Shown piece by piece: positions 15,236 to 24,919 of a DNA stretch of 41,059 nt; position 1 is the first letter of the stretch, and every line of letters starts with the position of its first letter. Below the pieces are notes generated by a model. The model was not told where the DNA came from. It was given only the letters and a program-made list of their open reading frames with translations, and did no database searches. Position numbers and translations under genes: made by a program. The stretch comes from an uncultured Collinsella sp. (GTDB taxonomy: Bacteria; Actinomycetota; Coriobacteriia; Coriobacteriales; Coriobacteriaceae). The DNA is taken from the NCBI GenBank assembly GCA_958427975.1, contig CAUAEH010000014.1, positions 1 through 41,059 on the forward strand. Reading direction: 5' to 3'.

Positions 15236-17896
15236 TTGGACTTTGAGGGCTTCGGCCAGACTGACGCGCTTGATAGAACGCGTGTGTAGCAGTGCCACGA
15301 CCAGGTAGGTCGCAAAGCCAATGCCCACGCACGCCGCCATGGACCAAGCGGGCACGTAGATCTCGATATTGCCGTTATAGGCGAGCAGCATCGAACGGAA
15401 GATGGCCGTGAGCGAGCCGATAATGACCGGCAGGCTCAGCACGAGTGACGCCGCCACGCACAGCGTGATCGAGCGGATGTACAGATGCGAGATCTCGCTA
15501 TCACGATAGCCAAAGACCTTCATGTAGCTGATCGAACGGGCGCTGTGGTCGATCACAGCCTTGGTCAGCAGGTACATAAACAGCAGGAAGATAAACACCG
15601 CGAGCCCAACCATCATGCCGATCATTTTGCTCATCATGCCTATAAACTGGTCGCCCACGGCGCGCATGTCGTCGGGCGTGATGTCGCCGGCAAAGTAACG
15701 AGCATCGAAGTCGAGCTTCTCGTCGCTCACATAGCCGTTAAAGTAGGCGGCGTCGTTGTCGAACAGCTCGTTAAAGTCGTCGATGCTCATATAGATATTC
15801 ATGTCCGACTTTGAGCCCCAGGCACAATCCTTGCCCGCGTACTCAAGAGAATAATGCTCGCCCTCGTACTTGTCGCTGAGCGTGACCTTCTGGCCCTCGC
15901 TCCAGCCAAACTTATCGAGCAGACCGCCGCCAAAGACGACGTGCCCATCGCCGACGTTGAGGTCTTTCCAATAGCGCGAATCGGGCGAGATGCCGTAGAC
16001 GGAAATCGTCTCCTGCCCATTTCCATCGCCGCGGTCGTATTGCAGCTGGTAGACGGCATATTTCTCGGCCTGTGCGATTGCACCCACGCCGTTGTCGGTC
16101 GTGTTAACCGGGTGGATATCGTCGTTGTCAGTGTCGACCTTAGAGGCCTTGTCAATCAGGTCGATAGCCTCGTCGCGGTTGCAGCCGAGGGCATCGGCAA
16201 GGTCATCGAGGCACGCATAAAGCGCATCCTTCTTGTCCTGAACCTTGGCAAGCGCGTTCTGCGCTGCGGTCAGGCTCTCGGCAGACGGAAACGCGGTCGC
16301 GGCATCGGCTGCCGTCTGCGCTGTATCGGCCGCGTCGTCAAGCTCGTCATCGGCATCCTGAGCAGCGGAAAGCAGCGCGCCGTCAACCGACTGCAAGCGC
16401 TCGAGTGCCGACCACTGCTCACGCTCCTCGGCAGTGCCCTCGAGCTCCAGCGGAGCCTTGAGCGTGTACTGGTGCTCGGCGACCAGGCTCGTCTCGAGGT
16501 TGTCCGCGTAGTGCGTCATCGTGGGCAGAATCGCCAGGCCAAAGAGCAGCAGCAGCGAGGCAAACGCGATGCCCACGAAGAGCGTGGCGAAGTTGCCCAG
16601 GTTGCGCAGGAAGATGCGCAGGCGGAAGCGGGAAACAAAACCCATGCGCTCCGGCAGCTGCAAGCCGCGCTTGGTGCCCGATTTGCCGCTCGCCTCGTGA
16701 CGAAGGAACTGCAACGGCGTCTTGCCCATTTTGCGAAGCAGACCCACCAGCGTGATGAGGATGAGCGCGACGGCGGGAACCACGGCGCACTTCACAAAGA
16801 TCTCCCAGCTCCAGTACACCTGGAAGGGCGGCAGGCTGTACGAACCGTAATAGAGGCTGCGCATGGGCTCGGTAAAGAACACAACGCCGAGCGCAGTGCC
16901 CAAAAGCGCCGCGACCACGCCCACGATGGCGGGAAGCGCAAGGTAGTGCAGCACGATCTCGTGTCGACGATAGCCGCTGGCGAGCAGCGCACCGATGATG
17001 GCGCTCTCCTCCTCGATGGTGGCGTCGGTAAGGACCACAAAGACGAACGCCATGATCACGATGATGATGTCGAGCAGCGTCATCCACATCATGGAGTCGC
17101 CGTCCACGTCGTCGCGCGCATAGCCAATGCCCTGATTGGAATCGGCATCGATCAGATCGTCCACGCGCGCATCGGCGTCGGTCAGCGCCTCGACCATATC
17201 CTGCTCCGCATCGATGCGATCCGCGGTGGGGAGGTCTCGATCGGCAAAGGTGAAGGAGTAGGTGTAGGCAGGCGCGCCACCGGCGTCCTCGAGCGCGGCA
17301 AAGCCGGCGTCGGTGACCTCGGCCACGCCGTACGTGATGGTGTTCACCGTAAAGTCCGAATTGTTGAGGAACAGCGCCTGGCTATCGGGCTGGGTCATGA
17401 TGCCGCAGATGGTGTAGGTGCGGCCCTCAAGCTCAACCTTATCGCCCACGGCGAGGTCGTTGTTGGTGGCGAAGACACGGTCGATTGCCACCTCATCGTC
17501 CGTCTTGGGCTCCTTGCCCTCACAGTAGGACGCGATATCGACCTTGGTGCGGTGCGCATAGGTGCGCAGCGTGCGCTTGGTGCCGTCGTCGCCGGAGGTC
17601 TTTTTGATGATGGCGTCGATGGAGAAATTCTTGTAGAGCGTGACGCCGCCGGCATCGTCAGCTGCGCCCTCGGCTGCTTTGAGTTGATTGTCGGTAGCCT
17701 CGAAGGAGGTGGTCACGCGGCCGTCTTCGATGATGTACTCGTCGCGCATGCCGTCGATGAGGCAGCCGATGGAGTGGGCCGCGAGCAAAAAGCCCGAGGT
17801 AAGGGCGATGCTTCCGCACATAAGCAAAAAGATGCCCAGGTACTTGCCGATATTGCGGCGCAGCTCGCGCGGGAGACGTTTTGCGAGAGGTGTCAT
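15230..17896 (-). CDS. FtsX/MacB-type ABC transporter permease
   Basis: 888 residues. A first membrane helix near residue 20, a large extracellular region (about 45-265), a three-helix FtsX core (about 268-395), a second anchor helix (about 440), a second extracellular region (about 470-735, with a coiled-coil-like Ala/Asp-rich stretch), and a C-terminal three-helix FtsX core ending SIKRVSLAEALKVQE. This two-core layout is typical of large Gram-positive permeases that work with a MacB-like ATPase, exporting peptides or lipids or moving them out of the membrane. Start: ATG at 17896, 9 bp after the ATPase stop; a TTG at 17911 overlapping that stop is an alternative. The stop lies within a repeat copy. 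Confidence 0.85.
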   Translation of the reverse strand: MTPLAKRLPRELRRNIGKYLGIFLLMCGSIALTSGFLLAAHSIGCLIDGMRDEYIIEDGRVTTSFEATDNQLKAAEGAADDAGGVTLYKNFSIDAIIKKTSGDDGTKRTLRTYAHRTKVDIASYCEGKEPKTDDEVAIDRVFATNNDLAVGDKVELEGRTYTICGIMTQPDSQALFLNNSDFTVNTITYGVAEVTDAGFAALEDAGGAPAYTYSFTFADRDLPTADRIDAEQDMVEALTDADARVDDLIDADSNQGIGYARDDVDGDSMMWMTLLDIIIVIMAFVFVVLTDATIEEESAIIGALLASGYRRHEIVLHYLALPAIVGVVAALLGTALGVVFFTEPMRSLYYGSYSLPPFQVYWSWEIFVKCAVVPAVALILITLVGLLRKMGKTPLQFLRHEASGKSGTKRGLQLPERMGFVSRFRLRIFLRNLGNFATLFVGIAFASLLLLFGLAILPTMTHYADNLETSLVAEHQYTLKAPLELEGTAEEREQWSALERLQSVDGALLSAAQDADDELDDAADTAQTAADAATAFPSAESLTAAQNALAKVQDKKDALYACLDDLADALGCNRDEAIDLIDKASKVDTDNDDIHPVNTTDNGVGAIAQAEKYAVYQLQYDRGDGNGQETISVYGISPDSRYWKDLNVGDGHVVFGGGLLDKFGWSEGQKVTLSDKYEGEHYSLEYAGKDCAWGSKSDMNIYMSIDDFNELFDNDAAYFNGYVSDEKLDFDARYFAGDITPDDMRAVGDQFIGMMSKMIGMMVGLAVFIFLLFMYLLTKAVIDHSARSISYMKVFGYRDSEISHLYIRSITLCVAASLVLSLPVIIGSLTAIFRSMLLAYNGNIEIYVPAWSMAACVGIGFATYLVVALLHTRSIKRVSLAEALKVQE

Positions 17897-17904
17897 GGTG
17901 CCGC

Positions 17905-18618
<714 letters not shown>

Positions 18619-18710
18619 GCTATCCCCCATTGTTAGCCTCGTACTACTTTATAAACGTAATAGTAAACCTTGGCGAACTATTTTGGAGCGAGAGTGGGGT
18701 TTTGTTTCAG

Positions 18711-18980
18711 ACTAGTCATTGGGGACGTTCTTAAATGACTAGTCGCTGGGGACACTCTTTCGCCACCCGGCAGTTGGGGGTACTCATTGGGGACAGACTT
18801 AAATGATTGAAACCACTCATTGGGGACGGACTTAAATGAGTGCCTCGCCACCCAGCAGCTGGGGACGTTCCTTTTCTGCCGGCATATAGAGACAGTCCTT
18901 GCCAGCCCGGTCGGCGAGCCGGCGAATCGGCAAAGACTGTCCCCGATGACTAGTCGTTTAAGAACGTCCCCAATGACTAG
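18711..18980. repeat. Compound GGGGACGTTC repeat island with inverted ends
   Basis: The left end (18711-18744) and right end (18948-18980) are inverted copies: CTAGTCATT, GGGGACGTTCTTAA, AYGACTAG. Inside are further degenerate units: GGGGACACTC, GGGGACAGACTTAAATGA, GGGGACGGACTTAAATGA, GGGGACGTTCC and an inverted GACTGTCCCCG. There are at least six units in 270 bp and no ORF. The composition recalls the GGGGAC-rich REP sequences around RAYT (Y1 transposase) genes in other bacteria; no such transposase is in the window. It fills the gap between two ABC exporter operons on the minus strand. Confidence 0.75.
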
Positions 18981-18984
18981 GTGG

Positions 18985-20190
18985 CTAGGCGCGGGATTTG
19001 GCGCGTGCGAGGGCGAGGCCTACGGCGGCGATGGCCACGGCAAAGAGTGACGTGACGCCCAGATCGCAGGCGATGTCGCCCAGCACGGCAGACGTCAGGT
19101 CCGCGGCGAGCGCCTTGCCGATCGCATCGTTCACCCAATATGTCGGCACAAAGTGCGCCACCGCCTGCACGGCCGGGCCCATCAGCGACAGAGGCATCCA
19201 GGCTCCGCCCAAAAACGTCATGAGCATGCCAAGCAGGTTACCCACACCGTTGAGCAGCTCCTCGCGCGCACCCAGGCTCGAAAGGGCAAAGCCAACGGCC
19301 AGCGGCGTGCACGCCAGGGCAAACGTCGCTGCCAGCGCCAGGCACACACGGCCCACGCCGACCTCGGCGACCGCGCCGGCAAAGCCCACGACGCCCATCA
19401 TGCTCGACACAAACCAGATGCAGACGGTGAGCACCGCGGCAGCCGCGAACACGGCAAGCGAACGCTGGCGCTCGGAGACCGGGCCGGCATCCATACGACG
19501 CACGCGCTCGGGCTCGTTCATGCCCGAGAACACCAGTCCCACCGACACGATGACCGACGAGATAATCGCGTACGCACCAAAGTTGAAGTACGACTCGAGC
19601 GTGGCAGCGGCAGTCGAGTCAACCTTGACCTGCTCGATCTCGACCTTGGCGCGCTTCGCGGCGGCATGCTCGGCCGCCTTGGCAACATCGCCGTTGGGGG
19701 CAGCGGGCTCAAGCGCCGCCGCAGCACCCGCGAGCGAGATCCAGCGCGAGGCCTCGGCAGACGAGAGCGCCGCCGCCATGGTGCCGGCGCCGTAGGTCAC
19801 ATCGAGCTTGGGCAGAGACTCCCCCGCGCGGGCGGCTGCAACAAGGTCGCCCTCAAACCCCTCCGGGATAAAGAACACGCAGTCGGCGCTACCTTTGGCG
19901 CTGTTGCTCTTGGAGAGCGCGTCCGCAAGGTCGTAGGTGTCGTCGCCGACGCCCGTGACCAGCTCAAAACGCGACCCCAGGTGCTTGGTAAGCGCCCGCG
20001 AAAGGTCGCTATTGTCGCGGTCGACCACGATCACGTTGGTGTCGTAGGGCTTGTACTCGGTAAGCTGCGACGAGTTCCAGCTCACCGAGGCCGCGATGAA
20101 TACGCCCATGAGCGAGATGAACACCGTATAGATGAGCAGGTAGAACGGGTGCGCCAGCGCCATGCGAAGCGCGGTCTTAAAGGTGCTCAT
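18985..20190 (-). CDS. ABC-2 type permease (second subunit)
   Basis: 401 residues. One N-terminal membrane helix (about 17-38, FYLLIYTVFISLMGVFIAAS), an extracellular domain (about 40-205), then five helices (about 210-400) including the typical MLMTFLGGAWMPLSLMGP re-entrant region. The layout is that of ABC-2 half-permeases such as LnrM/LnrN or YhgE-like exporters. Start: ATG at 20190 with GGAAGGAG 5 bp upstream; it overlaps the end of the preceding permease by 14 bp, so translation is coupled. Together with that paralogue it would form the channel of the drug- or lipid-export system driven by the ATPase at 21374-22312. The stop codon is 4 bp from the repeat island. Confidence 0.85.
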   Translation of the reverse strand: MSTFKTALRMALAHPFYLLIYTVFISLMGVFIAASVSWNSSQLTEYKPYDTNVIVVDRDNSDLSRALTKHLGSRFELVTGVGDDTYDLADALSKSNSAKGSADCVFFIPEGFEGDLVAAARAGESLPKLDVTYGAGTMAAALSSAEASRWISLAGAAAALEPAAPNGDVAKAAEHAAAKRAKVEIEQVKVDSTAAATLESYFNFGAYAIISSVIVSVGLVFSGMNEPERVRRMDAGPVSERQRSLAVFAAAAVLTVCIWFVSSMMGVVGFAGAVAEVGVGRVCLALAATFALACTPLAVGFALSSLGAREELLNGVGNLLGMLMTFLGGAWMPLSLMGPAVQAVAHFVPTYWVNDAIGKALAADLTSAVLGDIACDLGVTSLFAVAIAAVGLALARAKSRA

Positions 20191-21364
20191 AGCGGCTCCT
20201 TCCAAAGATCAGCGTGGCGGCGGCAACGAACAGCAGCGCCATCAGGACGAGCGCGCCGGCGCGAACGGCAAAGGGACCCAGGTCCTCAAAGAAATACAGG
20301 CGATTGAACATGTCACAGATGAGCTTGACGGGATTGAGCCAGCACTCGGCCGGGCAGGCGCGGGCGACGTCGTCGGCAAGTGCCATCGCCGGCTCGCCGT
20401 AGAGGCCGGCGAACAGGGCACACGTGGTGGCAAAGCCCGTGAGGATGCCCGACTTGGACGCCTTGCCGCCCTTAACGGGAAGCGTGCCCACAAAGAGTCC
20501 CAGGCCCGTGGCGGCAAGCGCGGAAGCGGCACCGCCCACCAGACACAGCCCCTCGCGCCCGCCAAAGTCGACGCCCACGACTAGGCGCACGTAGCCGATC
20601 GCAATCGTCATCGAGGCAAAGGAAACCAGCCACGAGCCCACAAAGATACCGGCCAGCGACGCCGTCTTGGAAAGGCCGCCCACGCAGCGACGTGCGCCAA
20701 GGCCCGACAGATTGGGCTGCAGGTCGACGACGCTCAAGGCGGCAAACTCGGCAGACATCATCGCGACCAGGCCAAAGAGCGCGTAGTAGTAGATGACCGT
20801 GCCATCGGGCGTGGTGCGCGTCAGGCTTACGCGGCGGGTGTCGCCCTCGAGCGACAGGGCGCGCGCAACCGCCTCCGGGTCGGCGAGCGCCGCCGGGTTG
20901 TCTTGGGCAATCTGGGACATGAGCTCGGCATTTTGTGTATACGAGCTTGCCACCGTCTCAAGGATGCTGCGGTCGGTGAGCACCGACGAGGCACGCGAGC
21001 CGTCGTAGCTCGAAAGCAGCGTGAGCTTGGGCGTGCCTTCGGCGTCGACCGTATAGATGCCCGCGACTTCGCCGGCCTTGAGCGCACGGTTCGCATCGGC
21101 TGCGTCGTCGCACTCGTGGATCTCGAGCAGCTGGTCGTCGCCCTCCTTGGCAAGCGACGTCGCCACGTCCTTAAAGGTCGAGGCGTCCCAGGCCTCATCC
21201 GCCACGACGGCCACCGGCACCGGGTCGACCGTGCCGTCGGAGCTGAGGTTCGCAAACATAAACATGAACATCGTGGAAAGCGCGACGGGAAAGATCGCGC
21301 CCCAAACCCACGTGCTCGGCCGGCGCAGCAGCGTCTTGACCGTGATAATAATGGTGTTGAACAT
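20177..21364 (-). CDS. ABC-2 type permease (first subunit)
   Basis: 395 residues with the same plan as the next gene: an N-terminal helix (about 18-39), an extracellular domain (about 42-190), and five C-terminal helices (about 195-390), ending RSRYEHL. It pairs with the downstream permease as a heterodimer. ATG at 21364 follows AGGGGGCAGCC and lies 9 bp after the ATPase stop. Order ATPase-permease-permease with a NarL-type two-component system next door matches lnrLMN/lnrJK of Bacillus subtilis (resistance to linearmycin-type polyenes). The substrate here is unknown. Confidence 0.85.
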   Translation of the reverse strand: MFNTIIITVKTLLRRPSTWVWGAIFPVALSTMFMFMFANLSSDGTVDPVPVAVVADEAWDASTFKDVATSLAKEGDDQLLEIHECDDAADANRALKAGEVAGIYTVDAEGTPKLTLLSSYDGSRASSVLTDRSILETVASSYTQNAELMSQIAQDNPAALADPEAVARALSLEGDTRRVSLTRTTPDGTVIYYYALFGLVAMMSAEFAALSVVDLQPNLSGLGARRCVGGLSKTASLAGIFVGSWLVSFASMTIAIGYVRLVVGVDFGGREGLCLVGGAASALAATGLGLFVGTLPVKGGKASKSGILTGFATTCALFAGLYGEPAMALADDVARACPAECWLNPVKLICDMFNRLYFFEDLGPFAVRAGALVLMALLFVAAATLIFGRSRYEHL

Positions 21365-21373
21365 GGCTGCCCC

Positions 21374-22312
21374 CTAGTCGCGCAGCTCGCGGCCGGTGAT
21401 CTCGAGGAACACGTCGTTGAGAGTCGGCGGCTCGCTCCACACGCGGCCGAGCGCAACGTCGGCAGCACGCAGCGTGTCGAGGATATCGACCAAGTTGTGC
21501 GGGCTCGCCTCGCAGGTGCAGACGAGCTCGCCGCCGGACAGCTCGACGCTGAGCACGTGCTCGAGGGCGCGCAGGCGCTCGACTGTGGCGGCCTCGACGG
21601 CGCCGACCTCGACGGTCACGCGCTCGCCCATCTGAATCATGCGCTTGAGCTCGTCGTTGGTGCCCTGCGCCAGCACGCGGCCGCCGTCCATGATCATGAT
21701 GCGGCTGCAGATCTGCTCGACTTCCTCCATGTAATGGCTGGTATACACCACCGTGGCGCCCTCGTCGCACAGGCGGCAGATGCCCTCCAGGATGGCGTTG
21801 CGGCTCTGCGGGTCGACCGCCACCGTGGGCTCGTCAAAGAAGATGAGCTCGGGCTTGTGCGCGATGCCGCAGGCGATGTTGAGGCGACGCGCCAGGCCGC
21901 CCGAGAGCTTGCCGGGGCGGAACTTGGTAAAGTCGCCCAGCCCGACAAAGTCGATCGCCTCGTCCACGAGCGCGCGACGGTGCTTGCGGTCGTTGACGTA
22001 AAGGCTACAGAAATAGTCGATGTTCTCGCGCACCGTAAGCTCGTCAAACACCGCCACCTGCTGCGGCACCACACCGATGCGGCGCTTGAGGTCGTAGCGG
22101 GCGGGCGTCATGGGCTCGCCGAACAGCTCGATGGTGCCTTTGTCGTAGGCGAGCAGCTGCAGAATGCAGTTGATGGACGTGGTCTTGCCCGATCCGTTGG
22201 GGCCCAGCAGGCCAAAGATCTCGCCGGGGGCGATGCTCAGGTTAAAGTGGTCGAGCGCAATAAGATCGTCATAGCGCTTGACGAGGTTTTCGACGTGAAC
22301 GATGTCTGTCAT
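21374..22312 (-). CDS. ABC transporter ATPase, DrrA/LnrL type
   Basis: 312 residues. A nucleotide-binding domain (about 4-215) with Walker A GPNGSGKT (37-44), Q-loop in VVPQQVAVFDELTVREN, signature KLSGGLARRLNIA (Leu instead of the usual Gln after LSGG), Walker B LIFFDEPTVAVD and switch His in YTSHYME. A regulatory C-terminal domain (about 220-312) ends with PTLNDVFLEITGRELRD, the usual DrrA/CcmA-type tail. Start: ATG at 22312 (MTDIVHVENL), with a modest GAAGGG site. First gene of the three-gene exporter operon, divergent from the histidine kinase. Confidence 0.9.
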   Translation of the reverse strand: MTDIVHVENLVKRYDDLIALDHFNLSIAPGEIFGLLGPNGSGKTTSINCILQLLAYDKGTIELFGEPMTPARYDLKRRIGVVPQQVAVFDELTVRENIDYFCSLYVNDRKHRRALVDEAIDFVGLGDFTKFRPGKLSGGLARRLNIACGIAHKPELIFFDEPTVAVDPQSRNAILEGICRLCDEGATVVYTSHYMEEVEQICSRIMIMDGGRVLAQGTNDELKRMIQMGERVTVEVGAVEAATVERLRALEHVLSVELSGGELVCTCEASPHNLVDILDTLRAADVALGRVWSEPPTLNDVFLEITGRELRD

Positions 22313-22499
22313 GAGGCGGCCCTTCTGTTGGTCGTGGCCCGGTACAATTGCATCATCGCAGGAGCAGGCGGCGCGCACCAGTGAGCTTTGTCACGAGTGC
22401 GGGGTCTTGGTCGTGCGGCCTGCCGACGTCCCCGCTTTGCCGCGCGGGAGGAATGTCACGGTTGCCCCGGGCGGCGCCTCCCCCGCGCGCAGCATCGCG

Positions 22500-22512
22500 T
22501 ACAATACCCGTA
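22500..22512 (+). promoter_or_regulatory. -10 box placing the transcription start on the kinase ATG
   Basis: TACAAT (22500-22505) is followed by 6 bp and then the ATG of the histidine kinase at 22512. No ribosome binding site precedes that ATG. The spacing fits a leaderless mRNA, common in actinobacteria. No good -35 box is seen. Confidence 0.5.
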
Positions 22513-23657
22513 TGAACAGGCTTTTCGACAAATCGATCGTGCTGGCGTGCTGCATTGCGGCCGCCATGGGTCTTGCTGTGGACGCTCGCCTGGTCGCGGC
22601 GTTTTGCCTTGGCGTTATTGCCACCTCGCTGGCCGAGGTCGCACAGGAGGACCGCACGCGCCGTGCAAGCGAGGCCGCGAGCTACGTCTACATCATCGCG
22701 GCCGTCTTCGTGCCGCCGTTTGTGCCGTTTGCGCCTCTCGCCCTCTATGACATCGCGCGGCGCGTGCACCGCGAATACGCCTGGGTCGCGCTGGGCATTG
22801 GCGTCGCCTTTGTCTTTGCGCTTGTCGCGGACCTTCGCGTCGATGCGCTCACCGCCCGAACGCTCCTGCTGACCGCCATCCTTTCGGTTGTCGCCACCTT
22901 GCTATCGCTACGTACCGCCCAGTTGGAGCGCGAACAGCAGCGCATGCGCCGCATCCGCGACGAGCTGCAGGAACGAGCCTTCGCGCTCGAGGCGCGCAAC
23001 CGCGATCTTGCCGACCGCCAGGGCTACGAAGTCGAGCTCGCGACACTCGCCGAGCGCGCCCGCATCGCCCGCGAGATCCACGATAACGTCGGGCACCAAC
23101 TCACGCGTGCCTCACTGCAGGCCGAAGCCCTGCGCGTGGTCCACGCCGACGAGCCCGGCGTCGCCGCCGATTTCGCCGACGTTAAACGCACGGTTGACGA
23201 GGCGCTCCAGCTTGTGCGCACCAGCGTCCACGCGCTCAACGACAACGCCGTCGATCTTTCTGTGCAGCTCGAACGCATTGTTGAAGGCGCTCGTTCGGAC
23301 GGCGGCCCGAAAATTGAGCTTGAAGTCATGGCCGAACATGCGCCCGCAAACGTCGCCAACTGTTTTGCGGCGGTCCTGCGCGAAGCGCTCTCCAATACCA
23401 TGCGCCACGCCTGCGCCCATGCTGTCACCGTACGGTGCATGGAACATCCATCGTTTTACCAGCTCATCGTTACCGACGATGGCGCGGGCGGGGTCCAAGC
23501 AAGCGGCCGCGGCGTCGCGGAGGGCATGGGGCTCGCCTCCATGCGCGAGCGCATCGAGGCGCTTGGCGGCACCTTCACCGCCGGCCCGCGTGCCGGCGCC
23601 GGCGGCTGGCGCGTGTTTGCCACCGTTCCCAAACAGCAAGGAGATGAGGGCCGATGA
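22512..23657 (+). CDS. NarL-type sensor histidine kinase
   Basis: 381 residues. The N-terminal membrane domain has about five helices (residues 9-133) with very short loops, so it probably senses a signal in or near the membrane. A coiled coil (134-175) leads to a HisKA_3 dimerisation domain with phospho-acceptor His190 in AREIHDNVGHQ, then a HATPase_c domain with REALSNTMRHA (N box), DDGAGG (G1) and GMGLASMRERIEALGG (G2). Start: the ATG at 22512 is the first giving a plausible N-terminus; longer in-frame starts run through GC-rich sequence with no ribosome site. The stop overlaps the response-regulator start (ATGA). It is divergent from the ABC-2 exporter operon it probably controls. Confidence 0.85.
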   Translation: MNRLFDKSIVLACCIAAAMGLAVDARLVAAFCLGVIATSLAEVAQEDRTRRASEAASYVYIIAAVFVPPFVPFAPLALYDIARRVHREYAWVALGIGVAFVFALVADLRVDALTARTLLLTAILSVVATLLSLRTAQLEREQQRMRRIRDELQERAFALEARNRDLADRQGYEVELATLAERARIAREIHDNVGHQLTRASLQAEALRVVHADEPGVAADFADVKRTVDEALQLVRTSVHALNDNAVDLSVQLERIVEGARSDGGPKIELEVMAEHAPANVANCFAAVLREALSNTMRHACAHAVTVRCMEHPSFYQLIVTDDGAGGVQASGRGVAEGMGLASMRERIEALGGTFTAGPRAGAGGWRVFATVPKQQGDEGR

Positions 23658-24283
23658 GGCTCATCGTTGTCGACGACGACCGCTTGGTAGTCGATTCGCT
23701 CAAGATTATCCTGGGCGCCCAGCCGCAGATCGAGGTGGTGGGCACCGGCGCCGACGGCGACGATGCGGTGGCGCTCTACGCCGAGCACGCACCCGATATC
23801 GCACTGCTCGACATTCAGATGCCGGGGCGCGACGGCCTTTCGGCCGCACGCGAGATCCTCGAGCGCGACCCTGCGGCGCGCGTGGTGTTTCTGACGACAT
23901 TCTCGGATGACGAGTACATTGTGTCGGCGCTCAAACTGGGTGCCCGCGGCTATCTGATCAAAACCGATGTCGCCGCCATTCCGCCAGCGTTGGCGCAGGT
24001 CATGGACGGCAAACGCGTGCTCGAGGGTAAGGCGATCGAGGATATCAACTTTGATGGGGCGGACGTCGAGGCCGGCGCGACCCGCCGGCCCGCCGCCTTT
24101 GCCAGCCTGACCGACCGCGAGTTCGAAGTCGCCGAGCTCATCGCCCGCGGCCTCGACAACAAGGAGATCGCTGCCACCGCCTATATGGGCGAAGGCACCG
24201 TGCGCAACCACATCAGCTCGATCCTTGCCAAAATGGGTCTGCGCAACCGCACGCAGATCGCCATCGCCTACCTGCGGGGGTAA
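23654..24283 (+). CDS. NarL/LuxR-type response regulator
   Basis: 209 residues. A receiver domain (1-120) with acidic pocket VVDDDR, phospho-acceptor Asp53 in LLDIQMPG, the switch region FLTTFSDDEY and Lys in GYLIKTD. A C-terminal GerE/LuxR helix-turn-helix (about 148-209) reads SLTDREFEVAELIARGLDNK and then GTVRNHISSILAKMGLRNR. It overlaps the kinase gene by 4 bp and is the cognate partner. Predicted to bind near the divergent exporter promoter when phosphorylated. The exporter as target is inferred from position only. Confidence 0.9.
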   Translation: MRLIVVDDDRLVVDSLKIILGAQPQIEVVGTGADGDDAVALYAEHAPDIALLDIQMPGRDGLSAAREILERDPAARVVFLTTFSDDEYIVSALKLGARGYLIKTDVAAIPPALAQVMDGKRVLEGKAIEDINFDGADVEAGATRRPAAFASLTDREFEVAELIARGLDNKEIAATAYMGEGTVRNHISSILAKMGLRNRTQIAIAYLRG

Positions 24284-24343
24284 TTGTCCGAAGACCGACC
24301 GCCCCGGCAAAGAAAAATAGCTGCTACCGATTTAATGCCATTT

Positions 24344-24497
24344 CAAAACTATGCCGGATTACGGGGCAAAAGTCGGAGCCCTCATCCATACCTTCATTTT
24401 TTCAAAAACAGCAAGCAGTCTACCTGCGGTTTTGGTTTTGCAATTTACCGTATGGTCGGAGGTTCGCTATCCAGCCCCGTAATCCGGCATAGTTTTG
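24344..24497. repeat. MITE-like element C with perfect 24-bp inverted repeats
   Basis: Left end 24344-24367 and right end 24474-24497 are exact inverted copies containing ACTATGCCGGATTACGGGGC. The interior (about 106 bp) is AT-rich with poly-T/poly-A and no ORF. Same architecture as elements A (2928-3153) and B (13701-13831), but different ends. It lies between the response regulator and the hydrogenase operon, which are convergent. Confidence 0.7.
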
Positions 24498-24529
24498 TTC
24501 GTGGCAGCCTAGCCGCGCGCTCATGCGCG

Positions 24530-24561
24530 GGGCCGGCGGGGCATTTTTGCCCCGCCGGCCC
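24530..24561 (-). terminator. GC-rich hairpin at the end of the ech operon
   Basis: GGGCCGGCGGGGC (24530-24542) pairs perfectly with GCCCCGCCGGCCC (24549-24561) around a 6-nt ATTTTT loop. It begins 9 bp beyond the echF stop. No T run follows on either strand, but the stem is very strong. Confidence 0.65.
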
Positions 24562-24570
24562 GTCTTCGCG

Positions 24571-24912
24571 TTATTCCGGTTTGGTTTCTACCGTGGGAGT
24601 CTTGTTCGCCGCAACCGGAGTGCGGGCGGCGTCCATGCTCAGACAGTGTTTGGGGCAGCTTTCGATGCACTCGCCGCACACCACGCAGGCGTACGGGTCG
24701 ATCGACCACGTTCCACCCTTGCGATCGACCGCGAGCGCGCCCGCCGGGCAACGCCGCGCGCACATGCCGCAGCAGATGCACACGTCCATGTCATTGACGA
24801 TATGCCCGCGCAAGCGCTCGGGCGCCGTCAGCTCCTCCTGCGGATAGCAAACCGTGACCGGCTGCTTGACCATAGAACCCAAGGCCGTCTTGGCAAATGT
24901 CAGTAAACTCAT
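24571..24912 (-). CDS. echF: Ech hydrogenase subunit F (2x[4Fe-4S] ferredoxin-like)
   Basis: 113 residues, homologous to NuoI/HycF. Two 4Fe-4S motifs, CICCGMCARRCP (about 43-54) and CVVCGECIESCP (about 76-87), relay electrons from ferredoxin towards the small subunit. The first 35 residues form the usual N-terminal extension that packs against the membrane arm; the last 25 are a loose Thr/Pro tail. ATG at 24912 after AAGGTAGG, 7 bp after the EchE stop. Last gene of the operon. Confidence 0.85.
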   Translation of the reverse strand: MSLLTFAKTALGSMVKQPVTVCYPQEELTAPERLRGHIVNDMDVCICCGMCARRCPAGALAVDRKGGTWSIDPYACVVCGECIESCPKHCLSMDAARTPVAANKTPTVETKPE

Positions 24913-24919
24913 GCCGCGC

